From Lutjanus erythropterus (taxonomy: Eukaryota > Chordata > Actinopteri > Lutjaniformes > Lutjanidae): 64,000 nt of DNA. Shown in pieces: positions 36,607 through 48,470 of the stretch. Position numbers and translations under genes: made by a program. The stretch lies in assembly GCA_020091685.1 (NCBI GenBank), contig CM034611.1:12437909-12501908 (forward strand), read 5' to 3'. Below the pieces are notes generated by a model. That model had not been told where the DNA came from. It was given only the letters and a program-made list of their open reading frames with translations, and ran no database searches. Each line of letters starts with the position of its first letter. The first letter of the stretch is position 1.

Positions 36607-36932
36607 TGAGCTGCTACAATTAATCAATTATGAATTGATTATTGAATTAATCAGCAACTATTTTGGCGATCGATTAATCAGTTTGAGTATTTTTTTTCAT
36701 TGATTTTAGCTTCTTAAATTTTAATATTTTCTGCTTTTTACTCCTCCATGACAGTAAACTGGATGTCTTTGGGTTGTGGACAAAACAAGACATTTAAGGA
36801 CATCACCTTGGACCTGGGAAAACACTGATCAATGTTTTTTGACATTTTTTGAGCCAAACAACTAATTGATTATTCGAGAAAATAATTTGAGAGATTAATC
36901 AACGATGAAAATACATGCTAGCTGCAGCCCTA
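36607..36932 (-). mobile_element. family A hAT-like MITE
   Basis: It runs from TGAGCTGCTACAATTAATCA to TAGCTGCAGCCCTA and contains ATGACAGTAAACTGGATGTC and GGACATCACCTTGG. Flanking 8-mers GACTGAAC and CACCAAAC agree at five positions. Confidence 0.7.
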
Positions 36933-37020
36933 CACCAAACACATTGACTTAATGGTGAATTAACATTATATTAACATTATCTATATTTCTCTCTGACAGA
37001 ATTTACTTGTGCTTACAAAC

Positions 37021-37560
37021 TTGGGCTGCATATAACAATTATTTTCTGGTCAATTAATCTGTTGATCATTTTCTTCATTAACTGATTAGTTGTTTGGTCC
37101 ATAAAATGTCAGACAATGATGAAAAATGTTGATTAGTGTTTCCCAAAGGTAAAGATAACGTCCTCAAAGATATTCAGTTTACTGTCATAGGGGAGTGAAA
37201 ACAGAAAACAGAAAAGATTCACATTTACGAGCTGGAATCAGAACATTTTGGCTTTTTCTTTCTTACAAAATTGCACAAACTAATAAATTTAATAGTTCAC
37301 AACTAATCGATTAGTTGATTAATTGTTTGGTCTTTAATATGTCAGAAAATAGTGAAAAATGTTGTTCATTGTTTCCCAAAGACCAAGATGACGTCCTGGT
37401 TTGACCAGAACCCAAAGATATTCAGTTTACTGTCACAGAGGAGAAAATATTCACATTTAAGTGTCTGGAATCAGAACATTTTTACTTGGAAATGACCCAA
37501 ACTGAATAATCGATTATCTTTAATAGTTAACAACTGGTAAATTAATCGTTGCAGCTCTAG
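37021..37560 (+). mobile_element. tandemly doubled family A MITE
   Basis: Two family A bodies lie in the same orientation: AAAATGTCAGACAATGATG... at 37096 and AATATGTCAGAAAATAGTG at 37338. Each is followed by CAAAGATATTCAGTTTACTG. They are joined at AACTAATCGATTAGTTGATT without complete inner ends. The outer ends are TTGGGCTGCATATAAC and CGTTGCAGCTCTAG. Flanks TTACAAAC and CTAGAAAC match at six of eight positions, so the doubled unit may have arrived as one insertion or doubled in place. Confidence 0.7.
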
Positions 37561-38084
37561 CTAGAAACATTAGAAATTAGAATTGTGAGACCTGTCAAAG
37601 AAAATGAAGAGGGAAGGCAGTTTCTCGTGTTTCTAATTTTGGTAACAGAGCTTACAGCCTTTTGTTAATACGTCACAAAACAGTTTTAATAAATTCATCA
37701 ACCCACACATTTAGATTTTACGTGTTCAAAAAGGCGATGGTGCATATGGCATGTTAATGTACTGTTTCGATGGAGAGGTCTTCTCGCTTACAGAGCAGCT
37801 TGTCGACATCTGCTTATCTGATGAGTCTGATAATGACTTTGCGAGCAGGATGACCAGCCAGAGATAATCACTGACAGATTTCTTTTGATCCATCCCACAT
37901 CACAACGGTTTCCTCAAAGTGCATTAAAAGGTGGCCCCGGGGGAAACATGGCGGAAACCATATGAACTCCAAGGTTTTAACGGTTTACAGTGACATGAAG
38001 CCTGATTCGAACTGATGTCGCTTTGTTTTCCCTCAAATTTAACAATGAGTCCCAATTAACCTATTTACCATTGTTCTGTATCTA
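37561..38084. other. gene-free interval
   Basis: No exon and no known repeat. Bases 37780-37980 have mixed composition (CTGCTTATCTGATGAGTCTG, GGTGGCCCCGGGGGAAAC) and may be regulatory, but nothing specific can be called. Confidence 0.35.
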
Positions 38085-39165
38085 AAACATATGGTGTTTT
38101 AAATTGGTAGCAGAGACAAATTATTTCTCATCACTTGCATTTCTGACATCACCCTCAAAAGTTATATTATTGTTCATCACCGATTCTATAAAGGTTTTAT
38201 AAAATAAACCCACAACCTACCTAAACCATCACGTATCTTCAAGAGATTTCTTTTTCTTTACTTTCTTTACCCAGGGTGGTGTCGGGTTAGGTTAAGGTTT
38301 ACAGTTTACACTACACCTCTTCAAAAACTTAAAAGATCAGAAATATTGTTACAAATGGTGGTCAAAACTAAAACATGAATCTTAACCTCAGTCAGTGGTT
38401 GAGTATTTTAAATTGGCAGCAGACCCACATTATTTCTGACACCATCTTAGAAGCCTACGTCGTTGGTCATCACCAGTTCTGCAAAAACAGGAATTTCACA
38501 AATATTTGTTGATCAGGAATTTGTCTAGTCTTCTAAGAATAAACCCACAGCCAACCTATATCATCAGTTTTCTTATATTTTTAATAGAAGACGTGTTTTG
38601 CTTTGTCCCTCTGGTCTGTGTCTCAGAGTACTCTTGGGTTAAGTTAGGGTTTACAGTTTAAACTTCAAAAACATAAAAAGATCAGAATGACTGTGGTTAC
38701 AAATGACGGTCGTAGTCAAAAACAGAAAAATATGATTCTTAAACTCGGGTCAGTGGTTGAGTATTTAAAATTGGTAGCAGACCCACATTATTTTTCACTG
38801 GTTTCATTTTGGACATCATCTTAGAAGCCTGTGTTGTTGGTCATTACTAATTCTGCAAGAGCAGAAAATATTTGCTGAGTAGGAATTTGTCAGAGGAAAT
38901 TAAGTTACTAAAATAAACTTGTTACAATTGCTGGTCATCACATGAAAATATGAATCTGAAACTCGAACCACCGGTTGAGTTATTTTAAATGCGTGAACTT
39001 TCTACAGCTTCTGATGGGAGGAGTGCCAGAAAAAGTTTGGTAACCACTGGGTTAGGGTTTAAAGTTTACCCTGCATCTCTTTGAAGCCTTAAAAGATCAG
39101 AACAGCTGCTACAAATGACGCTCATTGTCAAAAACATTCAAATAAAATCCTTAAACTCAGGTATT
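38085..39165 (+). repeat. diverged tandem array, about 310-360-bp units
   Basis: Units start at about 38097, 38406 and 38764 with the word TTTTAAATTGG(T/C)AGCAGA. They continue with GACATCA..CTTAGAAGCC, GGTCATCACCAGTTCTGCAA, AATAAACCCACA, GGGTTA..TTAGGGTTTACAGTTT and AAAAGATCAGAA in the same order. A truncated fourth unit ends near 39165. Three diverged units plus a partial unit indicate an old tandem amplification. Confidence 0.75.
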
Positions 39166-40737
39166 TTAACTCCACGCAGCATTTATACACATTAAAACCA
39201 TGTCAGCAAATCTAACAAACTAACTAGCCTCTGCACAAGCACTTTATCTCTGGTTGCCTGAAATTCATTGTTGTTTTCCTGTTGGGCTGTAGCCCAAAAC
39301 CTTCAAATATTTTTCAGAGACAAGAGGCTATAAATACAGGTTGGCCTGCTTGCCTGTTGTTTTGAGTGCAGATATTTCAACTAGAAATGGATTCCATTTT
39401 TTCTTTCCTCATGAGTAAATCATTTTAGAAAAAAAAACATGTGTGCAATGAAACAAACTGGAATAATTCCCCTGCTTAGTTGGCTTGTGCATGCAGAATT
39501 TCAGCTATTTTCAATGCTATATTTATATTCCTGCAAACATTTGCTGCATCGTAATTGTTTTGGCTGACTGTTGTTCAGTTTGATTCTGATAATGGAAGTA
39601 CATCAATCATTAGTCCATCCATCCATCATTAGAGTCCAGCGCACATTGTGGCTGCTGCGTTTGTCATGCTAGTGTGTGCATCTGTAGATATTTTCCAGTT
39701 CTTACTATTGGAGCGTTTCTGACATCGAATCTGGTCAGAGTGGAATAAAACTGTGGTTGAGTCATCAAGCCAAAACCTTAAACCCCGTAGTAAAATGTCA
39801 CGACTCAAAGGAGGCATGTCAGTAGATAAAAACACATCTTCTCACCGCGCGTTTTCACTGACCTTAGCGGAGGCCTTCAAGCCAGTCTGACATCTTGCAG
39901 CCAGTGTACAGTATCAACAACAAGAGGCATGTACCGGCTGATGCAACGACTCAATCGCGCCCGATATGTTCCACCTCTTTCTCTGCAGTGCATTCATTTA
40001 TAATTATACTGGCATCGCAGAAAGAGAGTGATTAAAAGTAGAATTTGGCAAACAAAACGTGGTGTGTAAGGTATCATCATAACTGTGCGTTTGGCAAGGA
40101 ATGTTATTCGGCAGCTGCAGCAGCAGGACACAGGTGGAAATGCAACTTGACTGGTGATGGGAGCCAAGAAAGATCTGGAAGCTGAATGTGTTTGTGTGTC
40201 TGTCTATGTGTGTTTGTATGACTGTGCACTAACTCTTGTAGGATATCGGCTTCATAATGTCGCCAGAGGGTGAAGAACTATGACTCATTACAGAGAAAAA
40301 TGGCAGAATGCATGTTATTGCAAAGTATGATGAAAAAGCAAAGAAAAAACAAAAAAAATCTTAAATTTCAAGCAGGAAACTATACAGCAGCTACACAAGA
40401 CTGTCAAAATAAAATGTCATGTTGTACTAAATAAACTACTAAATAAGATGTACCAAATCCAGCAATTCCCGATGGCTGACCTGTGTGCAGCGGCTGCTCC
40501 TGTAAGTATCTGACAGTTCGGTCTTATGTCTTTGACTCTGATATCCCTCCATATACCACAGTTAACTGCGTGATACACTGTGGTTTAGGTGAGAATAGAT
40601 GATGTAACAGGGTCACATCACTTCCACAAGCTGTGGTGACCCCTGCGCTTCTGTGTGAAAGCACCTCTCCAACAGTATTTAATACATGCCAGTGGTTTTT
40701 AAATCATTTTTTAGGCCTTTGGTGCAGTACAGAGAGG
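39166..40737. other. gene-free interval
   Basis: No exon was recognised. The block at 39840-40070 is repeat-free and GC-balanced, with CATTCATTTATAATTATACT near 39989-40008, and could be regulatory. The rest shows no features. Confidence 0.35.
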
Positions 40738-41078
40738 TAGTGCTGCAATGATTAGTTGATTAACTGTCAATTATTAAATTAATCGCCCACTACTTTAGTA
40801 ACTGATCGTTCATTTTGAGTTATTTGTTAAGAAAAGATGTTTAAATTCTCAGACTTCAGCTTCTTCAATGTGAATATTTTCTGGTTTATTAGTAAACTGA
40901 GTAGCTTTCGGTTGTGGACAAAACAAACTATTTTAGGATGTCATCTTGGGCCTTGGGAAGCAATGATCGCGATTTTTCACCATTTTCTGACATTTTATGG
41001 ACCAAACATCTAATCAATTAATCAAGAAAATATCAAGAGATTAATCGACAATGACAGTAATCATTAATTGCAGCCCTA
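40738..41078 (-). mobile_element. family A hAT-like MITE
   Basis: The 341-bp element starts TAGTGCTGCAATGATTAGTT and ends CATTAATTGCAGCCCTA. Flanks CAGAGAGG and AGGAGAGG match at six of eight positions, compatible with a hAT target duplication. It is a single uninterrupted copy. Confidence 0.75.
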
Positions 41079-41302
41079 AGGAGAGGTGAGACGCTGTGAG
41101 GTGTCTACTCGGTTTCCTATCAATGTGCAGGATAATAACACGATAAGGCAATGTTTTAATATGTGAGGAGGAGGTTGAGTAAAGGGCTATTCTGTAAAAT
41201 GTCAAACACACACCCCAAAGGAAAGGTCATTTTTTAACATCTTGATGCCATGTTTGTTTACATTTTTATGGCTCAAGGTGTAAGGAATGGAGGCATTGAT
41301 AG

Positions 41303-41613
41303 TAGGGCTGCGCAGTCAATTACTGCAATAGCAATATGGCCACATGCAACATCCAAATCACAGAAGCTGCAATTTTCTGATAAATGAAAAATGTGTGACA
41401 AACAGCATTATGAAGTACTGTAGTGCTGCAGAGATGCCCTGGCCTACAAATCTTGTTCTCCAAATGAAAGAAAACTGTTTTTTTTTTTCAGTGAAAATGA
41501 AAATTGTGATGCAAAAATGGTCAGTCAAACTAACCATGAATCATACTGCAATTGCAATATCTGTAAAAAATAAAATCACAAGATGATCTTTTAAACCATA
41601 TTGTCCAGCCCTA
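41303..41613 (+). mobile_element. hAT-like MITE with GGGCTGC/CAGCCC ends
   Basis: The element starts TAGGGCTGCGCAGTCAATTA and ends ATATTGTCCAGCCCTA. It is flanked by ATTGATAG (41295-41302) and ATGGATAG (41614-41621), an 8-bp duplication with one mismatch. The interior has GCAATTGCAATATC-type words distinct from families A and C. No coding capacity. Confidence 0.75.
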
Positions 41614-42234
41614 ATGGATAGCATGCTGCTTTAAATGTCCTGACAGACAAGAAATCCACCTCTTTCAACTGAGTGACCAATCACCTGACAGTTGCATCTG
41701 TGATCATTTAGTTTGTTTGCTAATAACAATTTCTAAATAAAATGTCACGCATTTCCAACATTATAAGAAGCGTGTTTCCCATTAATTCCAATTGCTCCTT
41801 GCTCACTCACAGTTTGATTGATAATGATTGGCCCGGATTTGCTTGCTCCAGGTGTTTGCCGTTTATTATTTTTCCACCCCTTTCAATTAATCACTAATTG
41901 GTGTTTCCACCTGCAATGGAAATTACACCACAACTGTGGCCAAAAGCCTCACACTGCCACTCTTTGTGTGGAAAATGCATCAAAATATTTATGGTCAAAA
42001 TTAAAGCCAAGATTTTAATGTTTATATGCCGAAAAAAGAAAATGTCCAATACTAAAAATTCATATTTGTTGTGTCATTGTTGCTTGCACAGCATGACACA
42101 GTCAAGGATTTTGAAATTACAACAACAAGAGCTGATTTCAGTGCATGTCATGTCTGGGGATTATGTCTTGGTTGAGGTGAGGTGACTGTGTGGGATGTAA
42201 CATAATAGATGATTTCTGTAAAGTTGTCATTATA
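41614..42234. other. gene-free interval
   Basis: No exon and no repeat family were identified; AT-rich with short open frames only. Confidence 0.35.
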
Positions 42235-42725
42235 CCAGCATTTTAAACTTCGATACCACACTGGCATTAAAAAAAATGGCACTCGATACCTCTTTTACCA
42301 TGGAAAAGCTAAAAACAAAAGTCCTCGGCACACAAAAGAGGATAATTTATTTTAACAACTTGCACACAATGCTGGTGCAGGACAAGCCAAATTTCAGCAA
42401 GGAAAAGAAAGACTGAGGTCTGGAATGAGCACTTAGGTCAAAAGAATTGTAGGACCAACTTAAAAAAAAATCACTTTAATTGGTAGCACATAAAGTTTTT
42501 TGGATCAATGTCAAAACAAGTGTCTTCATTCATCTAATCCAACTTGGTAACTCAATTCATATGTGTGTTACTATAAGTGTGTAAAAAGTTTGAAGGTTTA
42601 AGTTTGTCCAACCATTCTCTTTATATAGCTTTGGTACTTTTAATACTATCAAATGTTAGTATCGTATCATTTTAAACATATAGTATTGAAAAAGTATAAA
42701 CGTATTGATATTTTTTACAGCCTTA
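42235..42725 (+). mobile_element. CGATACC-type repeat with family G MITE inside
   Basis: Outer parts contain ACCAGCATTTTAAACTTCGA with TACCACACTGGCATT on the left and GTATTGAAAAAGTATAAACG with TTTTTTACAGCCTTA on the right. Similar GATACTAGAATT words occur at 52733-52830. Within it, 42437-42627 has AGAATTGTAGGACCAACTTA and GTTTGTCCAACCATTCT ends and matches family G at 7350-7497. Confidence 0.5.
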
Positions 42726-44661
42726 GATGTCTGCATATGGAAACGCTATGATGTTATGACTATAATGATGCATTAATAAAGACTTTTTTAAATAAAATGT
42801 GTCACTGCAAGTCAGAATTTCTCTTGTATATGAACTCAAACTCAGCAATGAGGTGTTTTTTTTTTTCTACTGACATGGCCATTTGTTCGGCTTTATTGAG
42901 GTTGGGTTAAAAAAAAAAGGCACCGTACTCCACTGAAAGGGCAAAGAAAAACACTTAAAAGGTCAAGTTCTTGAAAACAGTGAGGCCTTAGCCAATGAAT
43001 AACATCTAAATTTGGAGAAAAATGGCAGGAATGAAGACTGGAATCTAGATGAAAGTTTGTGTTTCTTGAGCACAGAAGAAAGCAGCATTACAACTAAATG
43101 CAAGCCACATCAGAGCGTCAGTGCACAAGTAACGTTGCACTGGTGGTTTAAGGCTTACTGGGAACTTGTCAGCAGCTTTTACAACTTAGAATTGAATGTT
43201 GAAACGCTGCAAAGATTCAAGATTGATCTTCTCTTGCAGTCCAGACAGAATCTTAGTGTTATTATTAAAGCTATCATATATGAATGTATAATTATGGTTT
43301 TAATCCACTGTGTGTCTGTTTACTCATAGCAAAGCAAATAGCAGCACTGGTGTTTAAGTGTCACATGACGTGTCTGCAGCCACTTGTTTTTTTCTTTAAA
43401 CATATGACAGCCCCCTGCACTGCATCCACACTCAGCTATTTGGTACAAAGCCACGCGCAGCAGTGGTTTGTGTCTAATGGACAAGTGTTGATAAGTCCTT
43501 AAAAAGAGCATCCAGCTGAACTTCTCGCTGAAGGTTGTTTCCAAACTTATGCGACGTAAGTATCCATCTGTCATCGCTTCACAGAAAGCCGCAGCCGCCG
43601 TCATCAAACAGATAAATGGCGGCATGTTGCTACCTAATGGCGAGTGGAATGATTGTTTGAAAGCAGCCATTTCTGCAAAGCTTTTAAAATATATGTCTTT
43701 TAAAAAAAAAAATCTGTCCACCAGTTGTTTGTTTTTTCTTTTTATAAAATAATTGGTTTATGCTTAAAAACCGCACTCTGTAATTGAGTCTCAGTGTTGA
43801 AACTCTGCGACTGCAACACTGGCTTTGTTTATGTTTTGATTTATGTGAAAGAGGATTTTTTTTTTAAAAATGTAAAATTATGCCCGGGTGAGGTTTTGAA
43901 TTGGAGTGAAACATCAAATTTAAATGTTTTTCTTGTTTTGTTTTTTACATTTAGGTTTTGTAATAATAAGTTTGGTTTCAAGTTAAATAAACAAATCGTT
44001 CCAGTCACACAATTCCCTTCATGAATCTAAAAATTTATCCCCCTTCTATGCTGAACCCAAACCACAGAAAATCATAGACCTTCCTCTCTGTTCTCATTAA
44101 TGTATTCAAGTCATAACCCCCTGTGATATTAGGTATTGAACTGATAATACAAGAGAGAGTGAACACAAAAAGTACAAAGCCATCCTCTTCTTTTTTCCCC
44201 CAGTGCTTAACACAGGAAGAGAGATTGAATCAGGATTAGAGCCCATAGAAACATATCTTTAAAATAGTGTCAGCATCAAGCACTGCAAGTTAATTATAAC
44301 CAAAGAGAGAGTGTGTGCGTGTGTGTGTGTGTATATGTGTGTGTGGGTGAGGGGATTAGTGTTTTGATCCCGAGCCTTGTTAAACAAAATGGTGATGTAC
44401 TGTAAGGTTTGAACAGTTTATCCCACTGGGTTACAGGTCGATTCTTTGTACAAATACACTGCAGCCTTTGTTCTCTGAGCCTTTAAAAGTAGACGACATA
44501 TCACACACCTGCTTATTTGATTCTCAAGTGTTATATTAATATATAGGTTTAAAAAAAAAAGTGTTACGAGGTTTGAAATCAGCATTTACGACTCCTTAAA
44601 AATCACCCTGGCTGAAATCCAAATGACAAATGTTTTGTCAGACACATTGTAGGAAAAGATT
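42726..44661. other. gene-free interval, partly regulatory-like
   Basis: No exon was recognised; the open frames at 43012-43329 and 43320-43721 have no domains. The block 43540-43690 is GC-balanced and repeat-free (AAAGCCGCAGCCGCCGTCAT, AACAGATAAATGGCGGCATG, CCTAATGGCGAG) and is a candidate conserved element. A GT microsatellite lies at 44311-44347. Confidence 0.35.
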
Positions 44662-45410
44662 CACTGTAAAAACAAAATAAATCACAACAATTTGGTGGAA
44701 TCAACTTCTAATTTTAAGTCTTTTGATTTGAAATGATGAGTTGAATGAATGTACTGTTCAGAGTTCAATCAACTAATTAAATTAAGTTTCTAAAGAAACA
44801 TGCTCAGTATATTAGCAGACTTCCCGGCATATGTTGTTTGAGAGTTAAAACTCTCCTGAGACCCTCTTTTTTCATAGTTTTAAGTTTCAAACTGAATCAA
44901 ATTTATAATGTTTGCCAGTCTGACTGAAGAGTTATCTATTATCTTTAGCTTATTATTTATCAAGTTTCTTTTTGAGGGGAAAAGTTTGTTTTAAATTATG
45001 ACAAAAGGATCCCAACTTGTCTTTTCAAATTCAGAGGACTTAAAATGTTGAGACAGCCCAGACACTATCTTTTTAAAGTCAAAACAAATACTTTATATTT
45101 ACAGTGTATGAAAGCTACAAAGGAAAAAATCAGACAGAAAGTTGGTGGAATCAAATATTTCCTCATTAACTTAATGTAAAGATATAAGTTTTATTTATTC
45201 AAGTTAATAACTAGTATTCATTTTTAAGAACACTTCAGAACTTCATAAACATGAAGCAAACTGAATTAATATCAGTTTTATTTGGCTGAAAAAGTTGATT
45301 TGTTTTGAATCACTACAAAACTGCCTGAACTTATCTTTTCCAATTTAGTTAACTCAAAATTCTGAGGCAGCCCAGACACTAATAGTCTGTATTTACAGTA
45401 TGCTACAAAG
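44662..45410 (+). mobile_element. two tandem family F MITE copies
   Basis: The first copy (44662-45106) has CACTGTAAAAACAAAATAAA and TTATATTTACAGTG ends. The second (about 45107-45410) ends TGTATTTACAGTATGCTACA. Both copies are followed by GCTACAAAGGAA, so copy and flank were duplicated together. Both contain TTAA..TTGAG(G/A)CAGCCCAGACACTA. Both are shorter than the 810-bp copy at 47661 and are internally deleted. Confidence 0.65.
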
Positions 45411-46309
45411 GAACGCAGGATTATTTCCATGGCTATTTTGGGAGACCGAGTCTTTTTTTAGCGTCTGAACGATGATATGTCATTGACTCATAAATAATTT
45501 CAAAGTTACATCACCCCGTGGCTTTGAGCTGCTTCTGCTACAACCCAACCCAACCTCATGGCCACGTGCAGTGTTTCAATAAATCACTCATTCCTGACAC
45601 ATTTGCTGATGGTGTTTGACTAAAACCGCAAACAGCCATTACATTTTTTTTTTTCCTTCCAAACATATGTTTCAAACAGAAAGTTGAAACTATCATTATT
45701 TGCATTTTCTAAGTCTTAAAATGTGTTTTGTTTTTTTTCTTATTCTTTTGCAATTAAGTTCATTCAAGTTGAGGATTGTTGCATGTGCAGATGGTTTGGA
45801 GGCACATCAATCTCTGTCAGCAGCGTAATAATGCAGACATTCCATACTGGGACACTTCATGAGCAGAGGAGGCACATGAGAGGGGGAGTTCCCTAAATCA
45901 AATAAAGGCTTGTGTTCTGGCTCAAGTCTGAGAACCAGCACCCCGGTGAGGATGCAGTGGGAATGAAATTATACACAGCCCCCCCGGTTACACTGTCTGC
46001 ATTTTTAAGCATTACAGTTAGAGAAACGTTGTTAAGTATTAGCAAATAAAATTCAAATGTAACATGCAATAAAATGTTAGTCTTTGTGATGTGTAAGTCT
46101 AGACCATCATGATACATTTAGAAAATCATAGCAGTTTAATATTAAGGTGGTTTTATTGTTTTAAAAAAAAAAAGAAAGAAAGAAAAAGAAAAAAAACAAA
46201 CAAACTACATAATGGTCAGATGGGGAGTGGGGCTTTTTAAATTAATGTATACCAACTTTTTAGTCAGATTTTATGGAAAGCTATTGCTGCAATGCCAGAA
46301 AAAGAAAAA
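45411..46309. other. gene-free interval
   Basis: No exon and no clear repeat, apart from T-rich and A-rich runs at about 45645 and 46161-46199. Confidence 0.35.
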
Positions 46310-47045
46310 CTTTACGTTATACAACATACAAACTTGTCATGTTATGACAAGAAACTTTTCTTCTTATAAAATATAATATTTATCTCGTTATAATGTGAAC
46401 AGTTTCATGTTCTAACATGATAATTTATTGTTATAAGAAACTTTGCTGTTATAAAAACATACTATTTATCTTGTTATAAAGTGAAATCTTTCATGTTGTG
46501 ATAACATATTGTTTAAGGAAACATTATAACAACATGAGTTATCACTTTATGATGATGAAAGTTATCAGGTTATACGTTAAAATATAATAACTTATTTTGT
46601 TATAACGTGATTGTTATCATGTTGTAACATAAAACATTTAACACTGTAACAAGATAAAACAGTATATTGTTAAAAGAAGTAAAGTTTGTATCATGTAATC
46701 TTTGAAGTGAAATATTTCAGCTATAACATAACTTATATTTCTTTAACGTGAAACTATAACAAGTATAAGTCAGCACGTCATAACAATATAAGTTATTACA
46801 TTACAGCATGAAAAGCTTTGTTAAAAAGTGATAACTTGCATTGTTATGACATGACATAAAAATATAACTTATCACATCATAACATGAAACATTTCAAGTT
46901 TCTTGATATAACATGATAACTAATTGTTATAACAAAACATTTCATGTTGGAATGTGATACTCTTATAACGTGACATTATAAAAATATAAGTCATCACATA
47001 ACAATGTTATGTTACAGTTTGCATGTCACAATAACATGAAAATAT
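46310..47045 (+). repeat. degenerate ATAACATG low-complexity array
   Basis: About 730 bp is built from variants of ATAACATGA, TTATAACA, ACATGATAA and GTTATAA on both strands, with irregular spacing of about 15-40 bp. Because CATG and TTATAA are self-complementary, the array is rich in imperfect palindromes. It has no coding frame. Confidence 0.75.
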
Positions 47046-47660
47046 CTTTTTCTGGTGTGGATGCAATACTCTGCTGTTATATTTCATGGATATAATGACC
47101 AAAAGATGTCTTGAGTTTCCCTAATCTCGCCAATCTTCTCCCTCTTTGTCACACAAGCATTAAGCTACATCTCTATTTACAGCATTTCCTTGGCTTTCTG
47201 GATTCTATCTCTTAAAGTGATCTTTCATCCAATGATCAATCTGAACATGAATTCCACAGCCATAAAATGTTGGCAGCACTTCTGATTCAACCCCTTGTAC
47301 CTCCCTTGACTTTGGGTCTTTGGCTTGATGTTGACATCACATGTAGAAAAATTCTCAGGCGCAGGCTGGAATAACACATGGAAAGTATTGGGGCTGCAGG
47401 GAGACATGGGATGGAGAATGATAAGACTGGATGCCCTTCATCTTTCTCTCTGAATGCAGGCCTAAGTCAATTTTACTCTCAGCGTGAGACTTTCTTCAGC
47501 CCAAGTTTTGAGTAAATCCAATCAGCTGTCCACAGGATTGAGATGTAGTGTGTCAGTGATGACAGAGTTCGCTGAATGGGGAAGATGCGGTCCAGCATTT
47601 TTAATAAGACACTATACTATAAGCTCCACTAAAGTAGTAATTATCATTTAAAGGGAATTA
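47046..47660. other. gene-free interval
   Basis: No exon and no repeat family recognised. Confidence 0.35.
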
Positions 47661-48470
47661 CACTGTAAAAATAATCTATTTGTGTTACTTTAAAAATGTT
47701 TGTGTCTGGGCTACCTTAAAATTTTACGTTGACTGAATTTGAAAAGACAAGTTGAGGTAATTTTGTGATGATTCAAGGCAAACTTGTCTAGTTAAACAAA
47801 CTTGATGTTAATTCAGTTGTACTTCAGAAAATATGTTCAGTGGGTTTAAGATATTAAGTTGAATCAACAACTCCTCAGTCACTTTGTTCCAGCACTGGCA
47901 CAAACACAATATATGAAACTGCTCCCAGAGAATTCATTAAATTTGTAAGAGAGACTGAATTCGGTGCTAACCTCCACTGTGGTCTGCAGTGTTTTCATTA
48001 TTGTGAAAACAAGCAACTGCTATGATGACTGGTCAGATTCGCAGTGATCGGGCTGAAATGCAAGGTCTTGCAGAATTTAGAGATTGATTGAATTTGCACG
48101 ATGGTGCAACTTCCTGGAGGGAGTGATCAGTGACACAGCAGGTTTTCATCATATACGTTTTCTTCAAACTGCAGAAAAGAAGGGTCGCTGAGAGATGTTT
48201 AACCCTCAAACAATGCATGCTGGGAAGTCTGCTGCTATGCTGATCACATTTTTTTTAGAAACTTAATTTAATGAGTTGATTAAACTCTGTACAGTACATC
48301 ATTTATTCAAGTTATCGCTCAAGTCAAAAGTTAGAAGATCTCATGTTTACAAGTTCTTAAATGTTCTGAAAATAAACACATTAAGTTTAAATAAGTTCAA
48401 CAAATAACAATTCTGTTAACTTAATGAGAAACGATTCCACTAAATATCTGCATGTTTTTTTTTTACAGTG
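47661..48470 (+). mobile_element. family F MITE, full-length copy
   Basis: The 810-bp element has inverted ends CACTGTAAAAATAA and TTTTTTTTACAGTG. Internal words shared with the other copies are GTCTGGGCTACCTTAAAATT, GACAAGTTGAGGTAATTTTG, TAATTTAATGAGTTGATTAA and TGTTAACTTAATGAGAA. It encodes no transposase. No clean target duplication could be read (left flank GAATTA, right flank AATACT). Confidence 0.75.

Noticed and set aside
43012..43329. 105-residue open frame in the right desert
   Set aside because: No known motif and no exon-like splice sites; compatible with chance.
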